Assembly (NCBI GenBank): GCA_002329155.1
Contig: DCXY01000001.1
Location: 114,021-178,020 of the forward strand
Direction: 5' to 3'
DNA from: Stenotrophomonas sp. UBA2124
GTDB lineage: Bacteria; Pseudomonadota; Gammaproteobacteria; Xanthomonadales; Xanthomonadaceae
Length of the DNA: 64,000 bases
Shown: in pieces, positions 16,847 to 25,672 of the stretch
Numbering within the stretch: position 1 is the stretch's first letter
Layout: each line of letters starts with the position of its first letter
Program-made: the position numbers and the translations under genes
Notes under the pieces: model-generated
Seen by the model: only the letters and a program-made list of their open reading frames with translations
Database searches by the model: none
What the model was told of the DNA's origin: nothing

Positions 16847-18103
16847 ATGAATGTCGTTATCTACCCGCCCTCGTCGCTGGCTGGCATGCCAATGGTCAAC
16901 GAGGCGCTGGTAGTGGATGCGGACCCCCGCCACCTGAGCAACGTGGTGCGGGTGCTGAGCCCGCATATGCAGGTCACCGGGCTGCAGCAGGGGCGCCAGG
17001 CCATGGAGGCGCTGCAGTCACGCAGCTGGGGCATGGTGTTCGTTGACCTGGACCTGGCCGACATCACCGGCATGCAGCTGATCGACCAGCTGGCCCGCAG
17101 CCAAGACCGCGCCGGTCTGGTGATAATGAGCAGCCAGCCCAGCCGGCTGTTGCATGCGGCAGCCGGGCACGCCATCGGCCGTGGCCTGAACGTGGTGGCG
17201 GCGGTGCGCAAACCGCTGGGCGTGCAGTTCATGGGCGAGGTGCTTGATGAGCTGGCGGCGATGCGCTCGCAGCGTGATGCCAGGCTGCCGGCCATGGCTT
17301 CGCCGGCCACCCGCTTCAGTGCGCATGAGCTGCGCGCGGCGCTGGACTGGCAGCAGATCCGCCCGTATTTCCAGCCCCAGCACGATGTGGTGACCGGTGC
17401 GCTGCGCGGCGCCGAAGTACTCGCGCGCTGGCACCACCCCGATGGCCGCATGCTGTCACCGCCGGTGTTCCTGCCGGCGTTCGAGCGCGAGGGAATGGCA
17501 GGCTGTTTCACCGCCTACATGCTGGGCAGCGCGTTTGAGCTGCTGAGCCGCGAGGAGCGCGACAGCCACCGGCAGCTTGCGGTGAACGTGCCGGCCACGG
17601 TGGCCGGTTCGGTGCAGTGGGCGCAGGGCATCAGCGAGCAGGCCGGCAGGGCCGGCATCGACCCGGGCCGGCTGATCATCGAGATCACCGAGGACGGTGG
17701 CCCCGGTTGCGACCTGGCGCTGTCCGGTGCGGTCACCCAGCTGCGCCTGCGCGGCTTCCACTGCGCGATAGACGATTTCGGCAGCGGCGACTCCTCGCTG
17801 GACCGGCTGATGGCCGTGCCCTTCAACGAGATCAAGATCAACCGCAGCATGGTGCTGCAGGCGCGCGAGCACATGCACGCACGCAGCCTGCTGGCCAGCA
17901 TCATCGCCATGGGCCGGCAGCTGGTGGCCACGGTGGTGGCCGAGGGCATCGAGGAGCAGAGCGACCTGCGCATGATCCGCGACCTGGGCTGCCACGTGAG
18001 CCAGGGCTACCTGCACGGCCGCGCCATGTCGCGCGGCGCCTATGTGCGCTATGCACAGCGTTGCGACCGGGTGCAGCGGGCACAGGCCCTGCCGGCGCTG
18101 TAA
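16847..18103 (+). CDS. REC-like and EAL domain protein (c-di-GMP phosphodiesterase-like)
   Basis: A 418-residue protein with a receiver-like N-terminal region (about 18-140, with FVDLDLADITGMQL as the phospho-acceptor region) and an EAL domain (about 157-405). EAL enzymes cut c-di-GMP to pGpG and so oppose biofilm and pilus-based attachment. The signature is EVL instead of EAL; DDFGSG, the Lys of KIN and Glu in AEGIEEQ are present, but KID is KIN and the NLS-type motif is NVP, so activity may be reduced. The stop codon lies inside a perfect inverted repeat. There is no partner kinase next to it. Confidence 0.88.
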   Translation: MNVVIYPPSSLAGMPMVNEALVVDADPRHLSNVVRVLSPHMQVTGLQQGRQAMEALQSRSWGMVFVDLDLADITGMQLIDQLARSQDRAGLVIMSSQPSRLLHAAAGHAIGRGLNVVAAVRKPLGVQFMGEVLDELAAMRSQRDARLPAMASPATRFSAHELRAALDWQQIRPYFQPQHDVVTGALRGAEVLARWHHPDGRMLSPPVFLPAFEREGMAGCFTAYMLGSAFELLSREERDSHRQLAVNVPATVAGSVQWAQGISEQAGRAGIDPGRLIIEITEDGGPGCDLALSGAVTQLRLRGFHCAIDDFGSGDSSLDRLMAVPFNEIKINRSMVLQAREHMHARSLLASIIAMGRQLVATVVAEGIEEQSDLRMIRDLGCHVSQGYLHGRAMSRGAYVRYAQRCDRVQRAQALPAL

Positions 18104-18160
18104 AGGACGCTTGACAAGCGCGAACGGGCTCGCGCAGGATGTGTCAAGCGTCCTTTACAG
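18098..18160. repeat. Perfect 19-bp inverted repeat between the EAL gene and a small membrane cassette
   Basis: 18098-18116 is the exact reverse complement of 18142-18160 (arms start CTGTAAAGGACGC), separated by 25 nt that hold a smaller stem (GCGCGA/TCGCGC). The left arm contains the EAL stop codon; the right arm ends AGG-AG just before the next ATG at 18170. It may terminate transcription, bind a dimeric regulator such as the HTH protein at 18923, or mask the ribosome site. Confidence 0.8.
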
Positions 18161-18169
18161 GAGTCGGCC

Positions 18170-18331
18170 ATGAACAAAGCTAGCAGACCGCACATCCACG
18201 GGGCGGTGTTCCTAGGCGTCGGTGCGTCCTTTCTGGCATTGGGCATGCTGCCGGCCACCCGCCCCATGCTCGGCGCGGGCCTGGCCTTCCTGGTGCTGGG
18301 CATCGTGTTCCTGGCCCGGGGGCGGCAATGA
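18170..18331 (+). CDS. 53-residue membrane protein
   Basis: A short protein starting MNKASRPHIHGAVFLGVGAS with two hydrophobic segments (about 11-25 and 34-50) joined by a Pro/Arg turn: a small two-helix inner-membrane protein. AGGAG lies eight bases before the ATG. Its stop overlaps the next start (ATGA), so the two are co-translated. Together with the next two genes it resembles the common cassette of small membrane protein, membrane protein and XRE-type regulator. Function unknown. Confidence 0.75.
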   Translation: MNKASRPHIHGAVFLGVGASFLALGMLPATRPMLGAGLAFLVLGIVFLARGRQ

Positions 18332-18912
18332 GCCGCAGCCGCACCGTGCTGTGGCTGCTGTTGGCCGGCGCACTGCTGCTGGTTGCCGCTGCGGCGGTGT
18401 ACCACGGCATGGATTTCGACGGCAGCCGGCATTTCTCCGGCGTGCTGGCCGGTGTCGGTGCGGGCCTGTGGATCGGTGCCGGCCTGCGCCGCCTGATGCC
18501 CGAGGACTGCGACGGCGACCGCCCGGCACTGCGCCGCCGCTATAACCGTGAACTGCTGCTGGCGATGGCCGCGTACGCGCTGCTGCTGGTGCTGTCCATT
18601 AGCCTGCTCCGGCATGTGCAGGGCACTGGCCTGCGTGCGCTGTTGGCGCTGCTGCCGGTGCCGCCGATCGTCTTCGTGCTGCGCGCGATGATCCGCTACA
18701 TCCGCGATGCCGATGAGCTGCAGCAGCGCATCGAGCTGGAGGCGGTCAGCTCAGCCACCGCCATTGTCTCGCTGCTCTACCTCACCGGCGGCTTTCTGCA
18801 GACAGCCAAGGTCATCGATGTGCCCTCGGCGGCGGCGATGATCTGGGTGTTCCCGCTGGTCAGCCTGTCTTACGGTCTTGCCAAGGCCGTGGTCGTGCGA
18901 CGCTACCGCTGA
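18328..18912 (+). CDS. Multi-pass membrane protein of unknown function
   Basis: A 194-residue protein with about six hydrophobic segments (residues 7-24, 35-50, 70-88, 98-115, 138-150, 160-178) and a conserved-looking RDADELQQRIELEA loop between helices, which recurs in small membrane proteins encoded beside HTH regulators. It overlaps the 53-residue gene by 4 bp and is followed by the HTH gene after 10 bp. I do not recognise a substrate or enzymatic motif. Confidence 0.8.
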   Translation: MSRSRTVLWLLLAGALLLVAAAAVYHGMDFDGSRHFSGVLAGVGAGLWIGAGLRRLMPEDCDGDRPALRRRYNRELLLAMAAYALLLVLSISLLRHVQGTGLRALLALLPVPPIVFVLRAMIRYIRDADELQQRIELEAVSSATAIVSLLYLTGGFLQTAKVIDVPSAAAMIWVFPLVSLSYGLAKAVVVRRYR

Positions 18913-18922
18913 GCGCACGGGC

Positions 18923-19120
18923 ATGGACAACCGCCTGCGCGAACTGCGCGAAGCACGGGGCTGGTCGCAGGGGGAGCTGGCCGAACGGCTGGAGGTCTCC
19001 CGGCAGACGGTCAACGCGCTGGAAACCGGCAAGTACGATCCCAGCCTGCCGTTGGCATTCCGCATTGCCCGCCTGTTCGGGGAGCAGATCGAGGCGATCT
19101 TCTTCCCCGGTGTCACATAG
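18923..19120 (+). CDS. XRE/Cro-type HTH regulator (YozG-like)
   Basis: A 65-residue protein that is almost entirely a helix-turn-helix: LRELREARGWSQGELAERLE, then VSRQTVNALETGKYDPSLP and FGEQIEAIFF. This compact type occurs with membrane-protein partners and is thought to regulate its own cassette. ATG at 18923 starts right at the domain. The perfect inverted repeat at 18098-18160 is a candidate operator (inference). Confidence 0.88.
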   Translation: MDNRLRELREARGWSQGELAERLEVSRQTVNALETGKYDPSLPLAFRIARLFGEQIEAIFFPGVT

Positions 19121-19192
19121 TCACTGCTGCTGCGTCTTGTGCTGCACCAGATGTTTTTCTGTTCCTTCCTTCAACCACGAGGGGCCGTTCCG

Positions 19193-20713
19193 ATGATGTC
19201 CCGCACCATCCGCACCACTGTCCTTGGCATGGCCACCGCGGTGGGCCTGCTTGGCTGCAGTGCCCCGCAGCCACCGGCGCCCGGCAAGGCCGCCACACCG
19301 CCCACCACCAGTGGCAAAGGCATGACCCTGGGCACGCTGGCGTTCGAGCCCTGCAGCCTCAGCTCGCCGTATGCCCGCAACAACCTGGAAGCCCAGTGCA
19401 CCACGCTGGAGGTGCCCGAGGACCGGACCAACCCCCAGGGCCGAAGGATCGCTCTGAACATCGCCTGGCTGGCGCCGGAGAAGGAAGGCGAGGTGAAGCC
19501 TGACCCGGTGTTCTTCCTTGCCGGTGGCCCCGGGCAGTCGGCGGTGGATACCTACCCGCAGCTGGACCCGGCCTTCGCCAAGCTGCGCAAGCAGCGCAAT
19601 GTGATTCTGGTGGACCAGCGCGGTACCGGCGATTCCAACCTGCTGGCCTGCGAACCCACCAGCGACGAGGACACCTCGGCTGAGGCCATGCGTGCCGCGG
19701 CCGCAGCCTGCGCCAGCACGCTGTCCACCCGTGCCGACCTGCGCCACTACACCACCACCGACGCGGTGGCCGACCTGGACGCGGTGCGCCAGGCCATTGG
19801 CGCCGAGCAGATCAACCTGGTGGGCGTGAGCTACGGCACCCGCGTGGCCCAGCAGTACGCCATGCGCCACCCGCAGCGCACGCGCAGCATCGTGCTCGAC
19901 TCGGTGGTGCCCAACAGCCTGCAGCTGGGCAACATCTTCGCGCGCAACCTGGACGATGCACTGGCCAAGCAGTTCGCACAGTGCACCAGCACGCCTTCCT
20001 GCAGGCAGGCGCTGGGCGACCCGCGTGCCGAACTTGACGGCCTGCTGGCCACGCTGCGCGCGCAGCCGGTGACGGTGCGCTACCGCGATGCCACCACCGG
20101 CGAACAGCGCGAAGGCGTGCTGCGTGCTGAAACCCTGGCCGGGCTGGTGCGCATGTATGCCTACATGCCGGCCGCCGCCGCGCTGCTGCCCAAGCTGATC
20201 CACGAAGCGGCCAATGGCCGCTACGAGAACCTGATGGCGCTGGCGCAGATGATGCAGGGCGAGATGAGCGACAGCATGGCCATGGGCATGCAGCTGTCGG
20301 TGATCTGCAGCGAGGACTCCGAAGGCATGGTGGCCAATGCTGCAGACGCAGGCACCGTGCTGGGCAACCAGATGGCGCAGGGGCTGGCCGCCATGTGCGA
20401 GGCCTGGCCCAAGGGCAAGGCACCCGCCGATTTCCACCAGCCGCTGGCCACCCAGGTGCCGGCACTGGTGCTGGAGGGCGAGTTCGACCCGGTCACGCCA
20501 CCGCGCTACGGCGAGGAAGTGGTCAAGCACCTGCCCAACGGCCGCCTGTTCGTGCTGCGTGGCCAGGGCCACAACGTGATCGGCGCCGGCTGCATGCCCA
20601 AGCTGTTCACCGAGTTCATGGACACGCCCGATGCCAGGGCGCTCGATGCCAGCTGCCTGGAAAAGATCAACTACGTGCCGCCGTTCACCAGCTTCAATGG
20701 CTGGGAACCGTGA
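19193..20713 (+). CDS. Alpha/beta hydrolase lipoprotein with TAP-like C-terminal domain
   Basis: A 506-residue hydrolase related to tripeptidyl-aminopeptidase/proline-iminopeptidase (S33) enzymes. The start is MMSRTIR with a hydrophobic stretch and lipobox LLGCSA, so it is probably lipid-anchored. GGPGQS gives the oxyanion region, GVSYGTR the nucleophile Ser, GEFDPVTPP the acid and GQGHNV the His, the last two in the TAP-like C-terminal domain. GAGGGG lies nine bases before the ATG. It sits just ahead of the NatAB-type exporter genes. A peptide or ester substrate is expected but not determinable. Confidence 0.85.
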   Translation: MMSRTIRTTVLGMATAVGLLGCSAPQPPAPGKAATPPTTSGKGMTLGTLAFEPCSLSSPYARNNLEAQCTTLEVPEDRTNPQGRRIALNIAWLAPEKEGEVKPDPVFFLAGGPGQSAVDTYPQLDPAFAKLRKQRNVILVDQRGTGDSNLLACEPTSDEDTSAEAMRAAAAACASTLSTRADLRHYTTTDAVADLDAVRQAIGAEQINLVGVSYGTRVAQQYAMRHPQRTRSIVLDSVVPNSLQLGNIFARNLDDALAKQFAQCTSTPSCRQALGDPRAELDGLLATLRAQPVTVRYRDATTGEQREGVLRAETLAGLVRMYAYMPAAAALLPKLIHEAANGRYENLMALAQMMQGEMSDSMAMGMQLSVICSEDSEGMVANAADAGTVLGNQMAQGLAAMCEAWPKGKAPADFHQPLATQVPALVLEGEFDPVTPPRYGEEVVKHLPNGRLFVLRGQGHNVIGAGCMPKLFTEFMDTPDARALDASCLEKINYVPPFTSFNGWEP

Positions 20714-20743
20714 CCGCCACGCACACCTGAGGAACCTGCTTCC

Positions 20744-21499
20744 ATGATCGTCGCAGAACGACTTCGCAAGACCTTCCCCGGCAAGGGCAAGGAGAAGAGC
20801 CCGGTGATCGCGGTGGACGATGTGGGCTTCACCGCCCATGACGGCCAGATCACCGGCCTGCTTGGCCCTAACGGCGCCGGCAAGACCACCACACTGCGCA
20901 TGCTCTATACGCTGATGACCCCGGACAGCGGCCGCGTGCTGGTGGATGGCATCGACCCCTCGGTGGATGCCAACGCCGTGCGCCGCAGCCTAGGCGTGCT
21001 GCCCGATGCGCGTGGCGTGTACAAGCGCCTGACCGCGCGCGAGAACATCGACTACTTCGGTGAGCTGCATGGCATGGGCGCGGCCGCCATTGCCGAGCGC
21101 ACCGGCCGCCTGGCCGCGGCCCTGCAGATGGAGGATTTCCTGGACCGCGCCACCGAAGGCTTCAGCCAGGGCCAGCGCACCAAGACCGCCATCGCCCGCG
21201 CGCTGATCCACGACCCGCGCAACGTGATTCTGGACGAGCCCACCAATGGCCTGGACGTGATGACCACGCGCGGCCTTCGTGGTTTTCTCAAGGAACTGCG
21301 CCAGGAAGGGCGCTGCGTGATCTTCTCCAGCCACATCATGCAGGAGGTGGCCGCGCTGTGTGACCGCATCGTGGTCATCGCCCATGGCCGCGTGGTGGCA
21401 CAGGGCACGCCGGATGAACTGCGCGAGCAGGCACGCGAGGTGAACCTGGAAGACGCCTTCGTCAAGCTGATCGGCAGCGAGGAGGGCCTGCACGCATGA
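20744..21499 (+). CDS. natA: NatA-type ABC exporter ATPase
   Basis: A 251-residue ABC ATPase with Walker A GPNGAGKTT at 41-49, a signature in FSQGQRTK and Walker B VILDEPTNGLDV. It resembles NatA, the ATPase of Na+ extrusion transporters, and overlaps the permease gene by 4 bp. The naming follows general similarity; many NatA-like pairs export other substrates. It follows the hydrolase gene by 30 bp and may be co-transcribed with it. Confidence 0.88.
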   Translation: MIVAERLRKTFPGKGKEKSPVIAVDDVGFTAHDGQITGLLGPNGAGKTTTLRMLYTLMTPDSGRVLVDGIDPSVDANAVRRSLGVLPDARGVYKRLTARENIDYFGELHGMGAAAIAERTGRLAAALQMEDFLDRATEGFSQGQRTKTAIARALIHDPRNVILDEPTNGLDVMTTRGLRGFLKELRQEGRCVIFSSHIMQEVAALCDRIVVIAHGRVVAQGTPDELREQAREVNLEDAFVKLIGSEEGLHA

Positions 21500-22689
21500 A
21501 CAAGACCGGATTCCTTGGCGGCATGATCACGGTGATGCGCAAGGAGCTGCGCGATTTCGCCCGTGACCGCCGCACCTTCCTGCTCACCCTGCTGACCGCG
21601 CCGCTGCTGTACCCGCTGCTGTTCCTGGGCATGAGCAAGCTCACCAGCATGCGCACCGAGGCACAGCTGGAAAAGGACATGACCATCGCCGTGGCGGGCA
21701 TGGAGCGCGCGCCCAACCTGGTGGCCTTCCTGGCCAGCCGTGGCATCAACGCCAAACCTGCGCCGGCCGATATCGAACAGCGCATACGCAGCCAGCAGGA
21801 AGACGTGGCGCTGGTGATCGACGAGGATTTCGCCAAGGACTGGCATGAGGGCAAGCCGGCCAAGGTGGACATGCTGGCCGACACCACGCGCCGTACCGGT
21901 GATGTGCAGCTGATGCGGCTGAAGGCCACGCTGGGCGAGTACAGCCAGTCGGTGGGTGCGCTGCGCCTGCTGGCACGCGGGGTGAGCCCGATGGTGGCCG
22001 CGCCGGTCAACATCGGTACCCGCGACCTGGCCACGGCCGAGGCCAAGCGCGGCATCTTCCTGTCGGTGGTGCTGCCGCTGGTGTTGATGCTGTTCGCCTT
22101 CATCGGCGGCTCGCACCTGGCCATGGACACCACCGCCGGCGAGCGCGAGCGGCAATCGCTGGAGCCGTTGCTGGCAACGCCCATCTCACGTGGCGCGCTG
22201 GTCAGCGGCAAGATGCTGGCGGCGGTGGTGATCGGCCTGGTATCGACCCTGCTGATCCTGCTCTCATTCAAGCTCAGCGCCAGCCTGCGGGTGGGCGCGG
22301 CGGGTTCGCTGGATGTGAGCTTCGCGGCGATGGGCAAGCTGCTGCTGATCCTGCTGCCGCTGGTGCTGATAGGCACCGCGCTGCTCACTTGTCTCGCGGC
22401 GAGCGCCAAGAGCATGAAGGAGGCGCAGAGCCACATGGTGTGGCTGATGATGTTCCCCATGCTGCCGGGCTACGCGCTGATGGCCTACCCGCTGAAGGAC
22501 ACTCAGCTGTGGCAGTACGCGGTGCCGTTCCTATCGCAGAACCAGATGCTGGTGAAGGTCACCCGTGGCGAGATGCCATCGGCCGAGCAGTGGGGTGTCT
22601 ACCTGGCGGCATCGCTGGCATTGGCGGTGGTGCTGTGGGCGGTGGCGGTATGGCGTTACGGTCAGGAGCGCCTGGCCATCTCCGGCTGA
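21496..22689 (+). CDS. natB: NatB-type ABC-2 permease
   Basis: A 397-residue permease with one N-terminal helix (about 28-48), a large extracytoplasmic domain (50-190) and five or six C-terminal helices, the NatB/ABC-2 architecture. The motif ERERQSLEPLLATPISR (about 215-231) is the typical coupling segment of this family. It acts with the overlapping ATPase gene. A strong terminator follows 30 bp after the stop. Confidence 0.88.
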   Translation: MNKTGFLGGMITVMRKELRDFARDRRTFLLTLLTAPLLYPLLFLGMSKLTSMRTEAQLEKDMTIAVAGMERAPNLVAFLASRGINAKPAPADIEQRIRSQQEDVALVIDEDFAKDWHEGKPAKVDMLADTTRRTGDVQLMRLKATLGEYSQSVGALRLLARGVSPMVAAPVNIGTRDLATAEAKRGIFLSVVLPLVLMLFAFIGGSHLAMDTTAGERERQSLEPLLATPISRGALVSGKMLAAVVIGLVSTLLILLSFKLSASLRVGAAGSLDVSFAAMGKLLLILLPLVLIGTALLTCLAASAKSMKEAQSHMVWLMMFPMLPGYALMAYPLKDTQLWQYAVPFLSQNQMLVKVTRGEMPSAEQWGVYLAASLALAVVLWAVAVWRYGQERLAISG

Positions 22690-22718
22690 GCCACGCGCAC
22701 CGACGCTGTTGAACGCAG

Positions 22719-22740
22719 GGGCCCGGAGCGATCCGGGCCC
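22719..22740 (+). terminator. Terminator after natB
   Basis: GGGCCCGGA and TCCGGGCCC pair around GCGA, followed by TTGTCGTT. A near-identical hairpin in inverted orientation ends the convergent TonB-domain gene at 22934-22953; the 190 bp between them has no convincing gene. Confidence 0.75.
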
Positions 22741-22933
22741 TTGTCGTTGCCGCGCCTGTCATGGTGTGTGCGCGCAGGTCCTGCGTACGCGGCGGTTGAC
22801 GCAAACCCGCATGCTGCGTTTTGTAGGGCCTTGCCGGGCAGGGCCGGGAGCCGGGCTGAAGAAGCAGCGCAGGCACCATGCCGGCAGCAGGCATGGGCAC
22901 ACACGCACCGCGCCGTGCCGCCAGAAAGCACAA

Positions 22934-22953
22934 GGCCCGGATCGCTCCGGGCC
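22934..22953 (-). terminator. Terminator of the TonB-domain lipoprotein gene
   Basis: On the minus strand GGCCCGGA-GCGA-TCCGGGCC is followed by TTGTGCTTTCT, 30 bp after the stop. It is the same hairpin, loop included, as the one behind natB on the other strand. Confidence 0.75.
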
Positions 22954-22982
22954 CTGTGATGCATCCTTCGCAACTGCCGCGC

Positions 22983-24014
22983 TTACTTGCTCGGCGAGAA
23001 CGCCAGCGTGCGGCGGGTGGTGGTCGGGGCGCTGATCGGCTCGAACTTCCAGCGGCGCACTGCAGCCAGTGCCTCGCGGTCGAACACGCGCACCGGTGTG
23101 GCACGCAGCACGCGCGCGTCGGTGACCGAGCCATCGGTGCCTACGGTCAGCTCCACCAGCACCTCGCCCGAGGTGCCGGCGCGCAGCGCGTCGGCCGGGT
23201 AGCGCGGGGCCGGGGTACTGACCGCGCGCAGGGTGGGGGCGGCGGCAGCGGCGGCCGGCTTGGGTGCGGTGGCCTGCTGGGCGGCAGCCTGTGCGGCGGC
23301 ACGCTGTTCGGCCTCACGGCGGTTGGCCGCCTGGCGCTCGGCTTCCAGGCGCTCGCTGTCCTTGCGCGCGGCTTCCTGCTTGGCCGCCAGCTGTTGGGCA
23401 GCGGTGGCCTCGGCAGCCTGCTGCTGCGCCAGGCGCTGCTGCTCGGCCTGCTGCTTGACCTTGTTCTCGGCGTCCTTCTTGGCCTTGTCGGCCTCTTCCA
23501 CGGTGCGGGCCTGGGCCAGCTCGGCGCCCTTGGTCACGCCTTCCTTCAGGCGCGGCAGGGCCGGCGCGTTGGGGTCCATCTTTTCCACCAGCGCGATCAG
23601 GCGCTGGGCTTCGGCGAAGTCCTCGCGGCCCAGGGCCTGTTCGGTGGCGATAAGGGTATAGGGCTGCAGGTCGGTCAGCGCGCTCTTGACCGAGGCGTCT
23701 TCCGGCAGTTTCTCGCGCAGGGCCAGGTAGTACTCCACGGCACTGTCACCGGCGGGGGCATACATGCGGTTCTCGCGCAGCGCGGCGCTGGCGGCGTCAC
23801 GCAGCTGGGTGGTGTCCATGCCCTGGACCTTGTCCGATACCGCCTTGTCGGTGGCCGCGGCGGCCTCGGCCGCGCTTGGTGCCGCTGCCGGGGCGGTGGC
23901 ACCGGTGGCCGGCGCCGGGGCGGTTTCATCCTTGCCGGAACAGGCGGCCAGGCTGGCCAGCAGAACGACGGGCGCCAGCAGGCGCAGCTTGCCTTGCTTC
24001 GTGACGTACGACAT
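22983..24014 (-). CDS. Lipoprotein with Ala/Gln-rich coil and TonB C-terminal domain
   Basis: A 343-residue protein with lipobox LAAC at 22-25, an Ala/Pro-rich linker, a helical region, a long charged Ala/Gln/Glu coiled coil (about 160-260) and a TonB-type C-terminal domain (about 265-343: PRYPADALR, GEVLVELTVGTDGSV, VRRWKFEP). TonB normally has a membrane anchor; a lipid anchor in its place suggests a periplasmic energy-coupling or envelope-linking variant. ATG at 24014 has AAGGGG seven bases upstream and is preferred to TTG at 24017. No exbBD genes are adjacent. Confidence 0.85.
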   Translation of the reverse strand: MSYVTKQGKLRLLAPVVLLASLAACSGKDETAPAPATGATAPAAAPSAAEAAAATDKAVSDKVQGMDTTQLRDAASAALRENRMYAPAGDSAVEYYLALREKLPEDASVKSALTDLQPYTLIATEQALGREDFAEAQRLIALVEKMDPNAPALPRLKEGVTKGAELAQARTVEEADKAKKDAENKVKQQAEQQRLAQQQAAEATAAQQLAAKQEAARKDSERLEAERQAANRREAEQRAAAQAAAQQATAPKPAAAAAAPTLRAVSTPAPRYPADALRAGTSGEVLVELTVGTDGSVTDARVLRATPVRVFDREALAAVRRWKFEPISAPTTTRRTLAFSPSK

Positions 24015-24215
24015 CAAACATCCCCTTGAAATGCAACGAACGTGGGCGGCCTGTCCCCTGGTGGGCGCTGTGGCGTCGGTAAGTCCCCGTACCGCGCCGG
24101 CCGGCAGGAAAGCGCGAATCTAGCATCGCCGGCGCGGGTTGCGGGGGCGGAAAGTGTGGTTCCGGCAAAATAGTGATGGGGGTCACATTGCGTGATCCCC
24201 ATCGCGACGGCCGTC

Positions 24216-24803
24216 TCAGTGTGCGCTGGCTGGCTTGCTGTGGCCGTTGGCCATGAGCTTGTCGGTCCAGGCGATGCCGATGGCCGAAAGAATGAACACG
24301 CAGTGGATGATGGTCTGCCACAACACGCCGTCACGGGTGAAGTTGCTGCACAGCGATTTGGAGGCGATCAGCTCCGGGGTGCACAGCGGCATGCCCAGCT
24401 GGCCAGCTTCGATGAAGGTCTTGAGCAGGTGGATGGAGGAGATGCCGATGATCGCCATGGCCAGCTTGACCTTCAGCACCGAGGCGTTGACGTGGCTCAG
24501 CCACTCCGGCTGGTCCGGGTGGCCCTGCAGGCGCAGGCGCGAGACGAAGGTTTCGTAACCACCCACGATCACCATCACCAGCAGGTTGGAGATCATCACC
24601 ACGTCGATCAGGCTGAGCACGATCAGCATGATCTTCTGCTCGCTCAGGCCACGCGCGTCGGTAACCAGGTGCCACAGCTCCTTGCCGAACAGGAACACGT
24701 AGACGCACTGGGCGATGATCAGCCCCAGGTACAGCGGCAGTTGCAGCCAGCGTGAGGCGAAGATCAGGGATGCGAGCGGGCTCAGCGGTTTGTATTCGGA
24801 CAT
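24216..24803 (-). CDS. yqhA: YqhA/UPF0114 family membrane protein
   Basis: A 195-residue membrane protein with four hydrophobic segments (about 20-42, 58-82, 112-132, 163-182) and the conserved FASRWLQLPLYLGLI start and VMVIVGGYETFVSR segment of the UPF0114 (YqhA) family. Function is unknown. It is separated by about 200 bp from the TonB-domain gene on the same strand, and I see nothing coding in that gap. It is divergent from the GST gene. Confidence 0.88.
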   Translation of the reverse strand: MSEYKPLSPLASLIFASRWLQLPLYLGLIIAQCVYVFLFGKELWHLVTDARGLSEQKIMLIVLSLIDVVMISNLLVMVIVGGYETFVSRLRLQGHPDQPEWLSHVNASVLKVKLAMAIIGISSIHLLKTFIEAGQLGMPLCTPELIASKSLCSNFTRDGVLWQTIIHCVFILSAIGIAWTDKLMANGHSKPASAH

Positions 24804-24910
24804 GAAGGGAATGCTGCGTTGCGGGAAGCGCGCAGATTAACGGGGCATTTGTCAGCTTGCCAAGCGCGGCCGCTGGGTACACTCGGTGTCAGTCCTGATG
24901 GAGCATTGCC

Positions 24911-25603
24911 ATGATCGACCTCTATTACTGGCCCACGCCCAACGGCCACAAGGTCACCCTGTTCCTGGAAGAAGCCGGGCTGGAGTACCGCATCCACCCG
25001 GTCAACATCGGCAAGGGCGACCAGTTTCTGCCGGAATTCCTGGCCATTTCACCCAACAACAAGATGCCGGCCATCGTGGACCACGCGCCGGCCGATGGCG
25101 GGGCGCCGGTGAGCGTGTTCGAGTCCGGCGCGATCCTGTTGTACCTGGCCGAGAAGACCGGCCGCTTCCTGCCCGCCGACCTGCGCGGGCGTACCGCCAC
25201 GCTGGAATGGCTGTTCTGGCAGATGGGCGGGCTGGGGCCGATGAGCGGGCAGATGGGGCATTTCAACGTGTATGCGCCCGAGCGGATTCCCTACGCCATC
25301 GAGCGGTATGACAGCGAGGTACGCCGCCTGCACCGGGTGATGGACAAGCGCCTGTCCGAATCGGCCTACCTTGCCGGCGCGGACTATGGCATCGCCGACA
25401 TGGCCAGTTACCCCTGGATTGGTGCCTACGCGAAGATGCCGCCGGATTTCGACGCCTTCCCGCACCTGCACCGCTGGCACCAGGCCATTGCCGAGCGCCC
25501 GGCCACGCAGCGGGCCTATGCCATCGGCCCCGGCGTCAACCCGCAGGCAGGGCAGCCGATGAGCGAGGAGGAGAAGCGCCTGCTGTTCGCCAAACGCGAC
25601 TGA
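24911..25603 (+). CDS. yfcG: Glutathione S-transferase (YfcG/nu-class-like)
   Basis: A 230-residue GST with the thioredoxin-like N-terminal domain (TPNGHKVTLFLEEAGL, residues 9-24; NKMPAIVD, 50-57; ESGAILLYLAEK, about 71-82) and an all-helical C-terminal domain. The TPN motif near the N-terminus and the end of the protein resemble YfcG-type disulfide-bond reductases more than classical detoxifying GSTs. It is cytosolic and apparently monocistronic. Confidence 0.88.
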   Translation: MIDLYYWPTPNGHKVTLFLEEAGLEYRIHPVNIGKGDQFLPEFLAISPNNKMPAIVDHAPADGGAPVSVFESGAILLYLAEKTGRFLPADLRGRTATLEWLFWQMGGLGPMSGQMGHFNVYAPERIPYAIERYDSEVRRLHRVMDKRLSESAYLAGADYGIADMASYPWIGAYAKMPPDFDAFPHLHRWHQAIAERPATQRAYAIGPGVNPQAGQPMSEEEKRLLFAKRD

Positions 25604-25672
25604 TGGCAGGGGGCGCTGCCAGCAGGGCTGGGCTAGGATGGCCCGATCCGTGCTGTCCCCGACAGGTATCCC

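Noticed and set aside
16635..16850. 71-codon frame upstream of the EAL gene
   Set aside because: It overlaps the EAL start, has no family pattern and its start is in a stretch of repeated ATG words.
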